A stretch of DNA of 7,442 nucleotides from Caryophanales bacterium UBA3668. Its GTDB lineage: Bacteria > Bacillota_I > Bacilli_A > RFN20 > CAG-826. Position 1 is the first letter of the stretch. Each line of letters opens with the position of its first letter. The translations under genes were made by a program, and so were the position numbers. The stretch covers positions 1 through 7,442 of the forward strand of contig DFJP01000044.1 of assembly GCA_002373085.1 (NCBI GenBank), given 5' to 3'. The notes beneath the pieces were generated by a model. The model made no database searches and was not told the origin of the DNA. It saw nothing but the letters and a program-made list of their open reading frames with translations. Of this stretch, positions 5,957 through 7,442 are shown piece by piece.

Positions 5957-6997
5957 ATGAGAAAATTCGACTATTCGTTTTTAGAAAAGCAGGTGCCAGC
6001 TAGATTATTAAATCTCACGGCTATTATTTATGATATAAAAGGCAAGGAAAGCGTTCGTTTACACGATAATCCAAGACTTTTTAAAAAGTTAAAAGAAAAA
6101 GCTATTAGAGATTCAATTAAAGGTAGCAACGCTATTGAAAATATTCACACCACAGAAAAACGTATTGATGAAATAGCCGCTGGTGATAATAAAGCTTTTA
6201 ATCACCCAGAAAAGGAAATCATTGGTTATAGAAATGCTCTTAACAACATTCACAAATACAACGAAAATATCATTTTTGATAAAGTAAGCATTTTATCACT
6301 TCACAAACAATTATTAGATGTCGCCGAGAGCGAAAATAGGGGCCATTTTAAAAAAGAACCAAACTTTATTAGCGAGACTAGAAACGGCAAAAAAAACATT
6401 ATCTTTGTGCCTACAGCACCCAAAGATGTTGAAGAGTCAATTGATCAAATGTTAATTGCGTTTTATGAAGCAAATCATAACCCAAACATAAATCCGTTAT
6501 TGCTGATCTCGTGCTTTATCTTGGACTTTCTTTGCGTTCACCCATTTGATGATGGAAATGGAAGAATGTCTAGACTATTAACATTGTTGTTGCTTTATAA
6601 AAGTGGTTTTGATATTGGAAGATTCATTTCAATAGAAAATATGATTAATGAGAACAAGGGCGAGTATTATCGAACGCTTCAAGAATCATCTGTAAATTGG
6701 CGGGATGGCAAAAACACATATGAACCCTTCATGTTGTACATGATTCAGATTCTATATGAGTGTTATATAAAATTAGATGAGAATGTTTTCTCTCAAATTG
6801 ATAAAAAGTTAACAAAAACAGAAAGAATAGAAAGACTTCTTTTAAATGCTTTTGTTCCTATTTCTAAAAGATCTATTCAAGATCAACTTCCGGACATCAG
6901 CGAACAATTGATTGAAATGGTTCTCTCAAAATTAACCAAAGAAGATAAAATTATTAAAATTGGTTCTTATAAAGATGCAATGTATTATCGCAAATAG
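5957..6997 (+). CDS. Fic family protein (class II, AMP-transferase type) with C-terminal winged-helix-like region
   Basis: 346 residues from ATG 5957. A TTG at 5954, one codon earlier and 6 nt after AGAG, is an equally possible start. The catalytic motif H195-PFDDGNGRMSR-206 is complete (catalytic His195, acidic D199, phosphate-binding GNGR), so it should transfer AMP from ATP to hydroxyl side chains of a target protein. The inhibitory helix motif (S/T)xxxE(G/N) is present N-terminally as S57-NAI-E61-N62, making it a class II, self-inhibited Fic protein. A flap with FVP lies near 150-152. Residues about 286-343 contain ERIERLLLNAF...SKRSIQDQLPDIS...VLSKLTKEDKIIKIG, a typical winged helix-turn-helix pattern that could bind DNA. 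The target is unknown. With an operator-like palindrome on its own promoter, autoregulation is plausible (inference). No antitoxin partner gene is visible, consistent with a built-in inhibitory helix. Confidence 0.92.
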   Translation: MRKFDYSFLEKQVPARLLNLTAIIYDIKGKESVRLHDNPRLFKKLKEKAIRDSIKGSNAIENIHTTEKRIDEIAAGDNKAFNHPEKEIIGYRNALNNIHKYNENIIFDKVSILSLHKQLLDVAESENRGHFKKEPNFISETRNGKKNIIFVPTAPKDVEESIDQMLIAFYEANHNPNINPLLLISCFILDFLCVHPFDDGNGRMSRLLTLLLLYKSGFDIGRFISIENMINENKGEYYRTLQESSVNWRDGKNTYEPFMLYMIQILYECYIKLDENVFSQIDKKLTKTERIERLLLNAFVPISKRSIQDQLPDISEQLIEMVLSKLTKEDKIIKIGSYKDAMYYRK

Positions 6998-7104
6998 TGT
7001 TAATCACCTGAAAAGGCTCGTCATACTTTGCTTCGGGTACTAAAATAGTAATAGGTTCTATCACTTATTATGCAAATATAATAAATATAAATATCAAGAA
7101 GAAT

Positions 7105-7134
7105 AGGTGATGACAGTATGTCACCTGAGTTTTT
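7105..7134 (+). terminator. Probable terminator downstream of the Fic gene
   Basis: AGGTGA (7105-7110) pairs with TCACCT (7121-7126), extendable by two G-U pairs to a hexamer loop ACAGTA, then GAG and five T's (7130-7134). The 3-nt gap between stem and T-tract makes it a modest terminator. TCACCTGA also occurs at 7004-7011, just after the Fic stop, so the 5' arm could pair with that copy instead. Confidence 0.5.
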
Positions 7135-7160
7135 AAGCCAATATTCATATCAAAATAGTC

Positions 7161-7211
7161 ACATTTATCATAGTTTTGTTTTTTTATCATTTTTTGAAAA
7201 AGGATAAATGT
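7161..7211. repeat. Perfect 9-bp inverted repeat with A/T-rich 33-nt loop
   Basis: ACATTTATC (7161-7169) and GATAAATGT (7203-7211) are exact reverse complements. Between them TTTATCAT repeats (the second copy at 7183-7190, the first at 7164-7171). It lies between the transposase terminator and the Fic terminator. It could be an RNA stem with a large loop, or sub-terminal repeats of the insertion sequence end. Confidence 0.45.
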
Positions 7212-7226
7212 TTTCTAAAATACGCT

Positions 7227-7248
7227 TATAATGATTAGTAATTAGGAG
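7227..7248 (+). promoter_or_regulatory. Possible promoter with an orphan ribosome-binding-like site
   Basis: TATAAT at 7227-7232 is a perfect -10 box and AGGAG follows at 7244-7248. No good -35 box lies at 16-18 bp (nearest TAAATG) and no ATG, GTG or TTG start follows at usable spacing. If active it would give an RNA running antisense to the transposase 3' end and carrying its stem-loops. Chance is a real alternative in DNA this AT-rich. Confidence 0.28.
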
Positions 7249-7289
7249 TTTAACTATTAAGAATCAAGCAAAATAATTGAGCTCACGTC

Positions 7290-7313
7290 AAAAAGATTCA
7301 CCACGTAGTGAAT
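7290..7313 (-). terminator. Terminator of the IS110-family transposase gene
   Basis: Reading the - strand, ATTCAC (7313-7308), loop TACGTG, GTGAAT (7301-7296), C, then five T's (7294-7290). It is a short Rho-independent type hairpin 25 nt after the transposase stop. The + strand has no T-tract after the stem. Confidence 0.55.
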
Positions 7314-7434
7314 TTCTAAAACTTCACATCAAAATCGTTACTGATGTTGCGAATTAAAAACTGATAAGTCGAAATGAGTGTGACTCGTTTCTAACTTATA
7401 AATCAATCTCACTAGTTTCCTGGCTAAGTGAGAT
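7290..7434. other. Four tandem stem-loops spanning the transposase 3' end (candidate structured RNA)
   Basis: Stem 1: ATCTCAC (7406-7412) with GTGAGAT (7428-7434), extended by TAG/CTA with one bulged A. Stem 2: ATAAGT (7364-7369) with ACTTAT (7394-7399), enclosing GAAATGAGT (7371-7379) with ACTCGTTTC (7383-7391), loop GTG. Stem 3: ACATCA (7326-7331) with TGATGT (7342-7347). Stem 4: ATTCAC with GTGAAT (7296-7313). On the - strand the series ends in a T5 tract. On the + strand the non-Watson-Crick positions are G-U rather than A-C, which favours a + strand RNA. Strand and function are undecided. Confidence 0.4.
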
Positions 7435-7442
7435 AAAGCTAC
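7338..7442 (-). CDS. IS110-family transposase, C-terminal 34 residues (rest outside window)
   Basis: The - strand frame is open from the window edge (7442) to a TAA at 7340-7338. It begins VALSHLARKLVRLIYKLE, continues through a FDL segment and ends in NSQHQ. The (A)LSHxARKLxRxIxxL helix just before the stop is what I recognise from the C-terminus of IS110/IS1111-family transposases (Transposase_20 domain) in low-GC bacteria. These DEDD/serine recombinases are guided by an RNA from the element's own non-coding end. The catalytic residues lie outside the window, so intactness cannot be judged. A terminator follows 25 nt after the stop. A chance open frame of 34 codons is possible, but the match is too family-like for me to prefer that. 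Confidence 0.6.
   Translation of the reverse strand, partial: VALSHLARKLVRLIYKLETSHTHFDLSVFNSQHQ

Larger units (their letters stand above)
6998..7337. other. 340-bp non-coding region between the Fic gene and the transposase 3' end
   Basis: No credible gene. It holds a + strand terminator-like hairpin (7105-7134), an 8-bp direct repeat TCACCTGA (7004-7011 and 7121-7128), an A/T-rich tract (7067-7100), a 9-bp inverted repeat (7161-7169/7203-7211), a 19-bp-spaced repeat TTTATCAT (7164-7171 and 7183-7190), and a - strand terminator hairpin (7290-7313). It must contain the right-hand boundary of the insertion sequence, but I cannot place that boundary. A 29-codon frame at 7118-7207 has no support. 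Confidence 0.6.
7290..7442 (-). mobile_element. 3' end of an IS110-family insertion sequence (boundary undetermined)
   Basis: Inferred from the transposase C-terminus and its terminator. The element continues beyond 7442 and its right end lies somewhere between 7000 and 7290. IS110-group elements generally lack terminal inverted repeats and target duplications, while the IS1111 group has short sub-terminal repeats, so the edge cannot be set without an empty-site comparison. Confidence 0.45.

Noticed and set aside
111..6997. Mycoplasma genetic code (TGA as Trp)
   Set aside because: All proteins reach family-like ends at TAA or TAG and Trp residues are encoded by TGG.
7118..7207. 29-codon + strand frame beginning MSPEFLSQYSYQ
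   Set aside because: Its start is inside a terminator hairpin, there is no ribosome binding site, and composition is what poly-T DNA gives.
7244..7270. AGGAG ribosome-binding-like site as the start of a gene running off the window
   Set aside because: No ATG, GTG or TTG lies at usable spacing and the nearby frames close within a few codons.
7290..7442. CRISPR tracrRNA, T-box leader or tmRNA fragment
   Set aside because: No repeat-spacer array, no T-box antiterminator motif and no tmRNA-like tag or acceptor end; the transposase reading explains the - strand better.

Overview
The window is AT-rich (about one third G+C by eye) and uses the standard code: every gene ends in TAA or TAG, Trp is TGG, and no reading needs TGA as Trp. 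The Bacillus-type MetRS, the RumA/RlmCD-family methyltransferase, the lipobox lipoprotein and the AGA/TTA/AAA-rich codon use suggest a low-GC monoderm of the Bacillota, of the Bacilli/Erysipelotrichia/Acholeplasma-like kind. A genus cannot be given.

Left part (1-2319, + strand): the last codons of a bL31 ribosomal protein gene (rpmE), an intrinsic terminator, metG (methionyl-tRNA synthetase without the C-terminal tRNA-binding domain), and, 3 nt later, a two-helix membrane protein with a bacterial PH domain. A strong hairpin overlapping the PH gene's stop codon ends this unit. It lies against a convergent gene and probably works in both directions.

Middle part (2314-4450, - strand): a two-gene surface operon, a lipoprotein followed 7 nt later by an O-antigen-ligase/Wzy-like polytopic membrane protein. 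It starts at a promoter with an extended -10 box and a clear Shine-Dalgarno site. Back to back with it is rlmD (4500-5834, + strand). Its -10 box ends only 7 nt before the ATG, so its mRNA is probably leaderless.

Right part (5836-7442) looks like accessory DNA. A cluster of four TGGCAA/TTGCCA hexamers precedes a promoter overlaid by a perfect 9-bp inverted repeat, then a class II Fic AMP-transferase-type gene that has both its inhibitory helix and a C-terminal helix-turn-helix-like region. About 340 bp of non-coding DNA follow. The window then cuts into the 3' end of a - strand gene whose last 34 codons read like the C-terminus of an IS110-family (bridge-RNA-type) transposase. This is not an annotated long frame because the window truncates it.

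The most interesting regions are the structured DNA around the IS110-like 3' end (four stem-loops in about 145 bp plus an isolated 9-bp inverted repeat, a possible bridge/seek-type RNA), the operator-like palindrome on the Fic promoter, and the mixed initiation signals (leaderless, SD-less and SD-led starts side by side).
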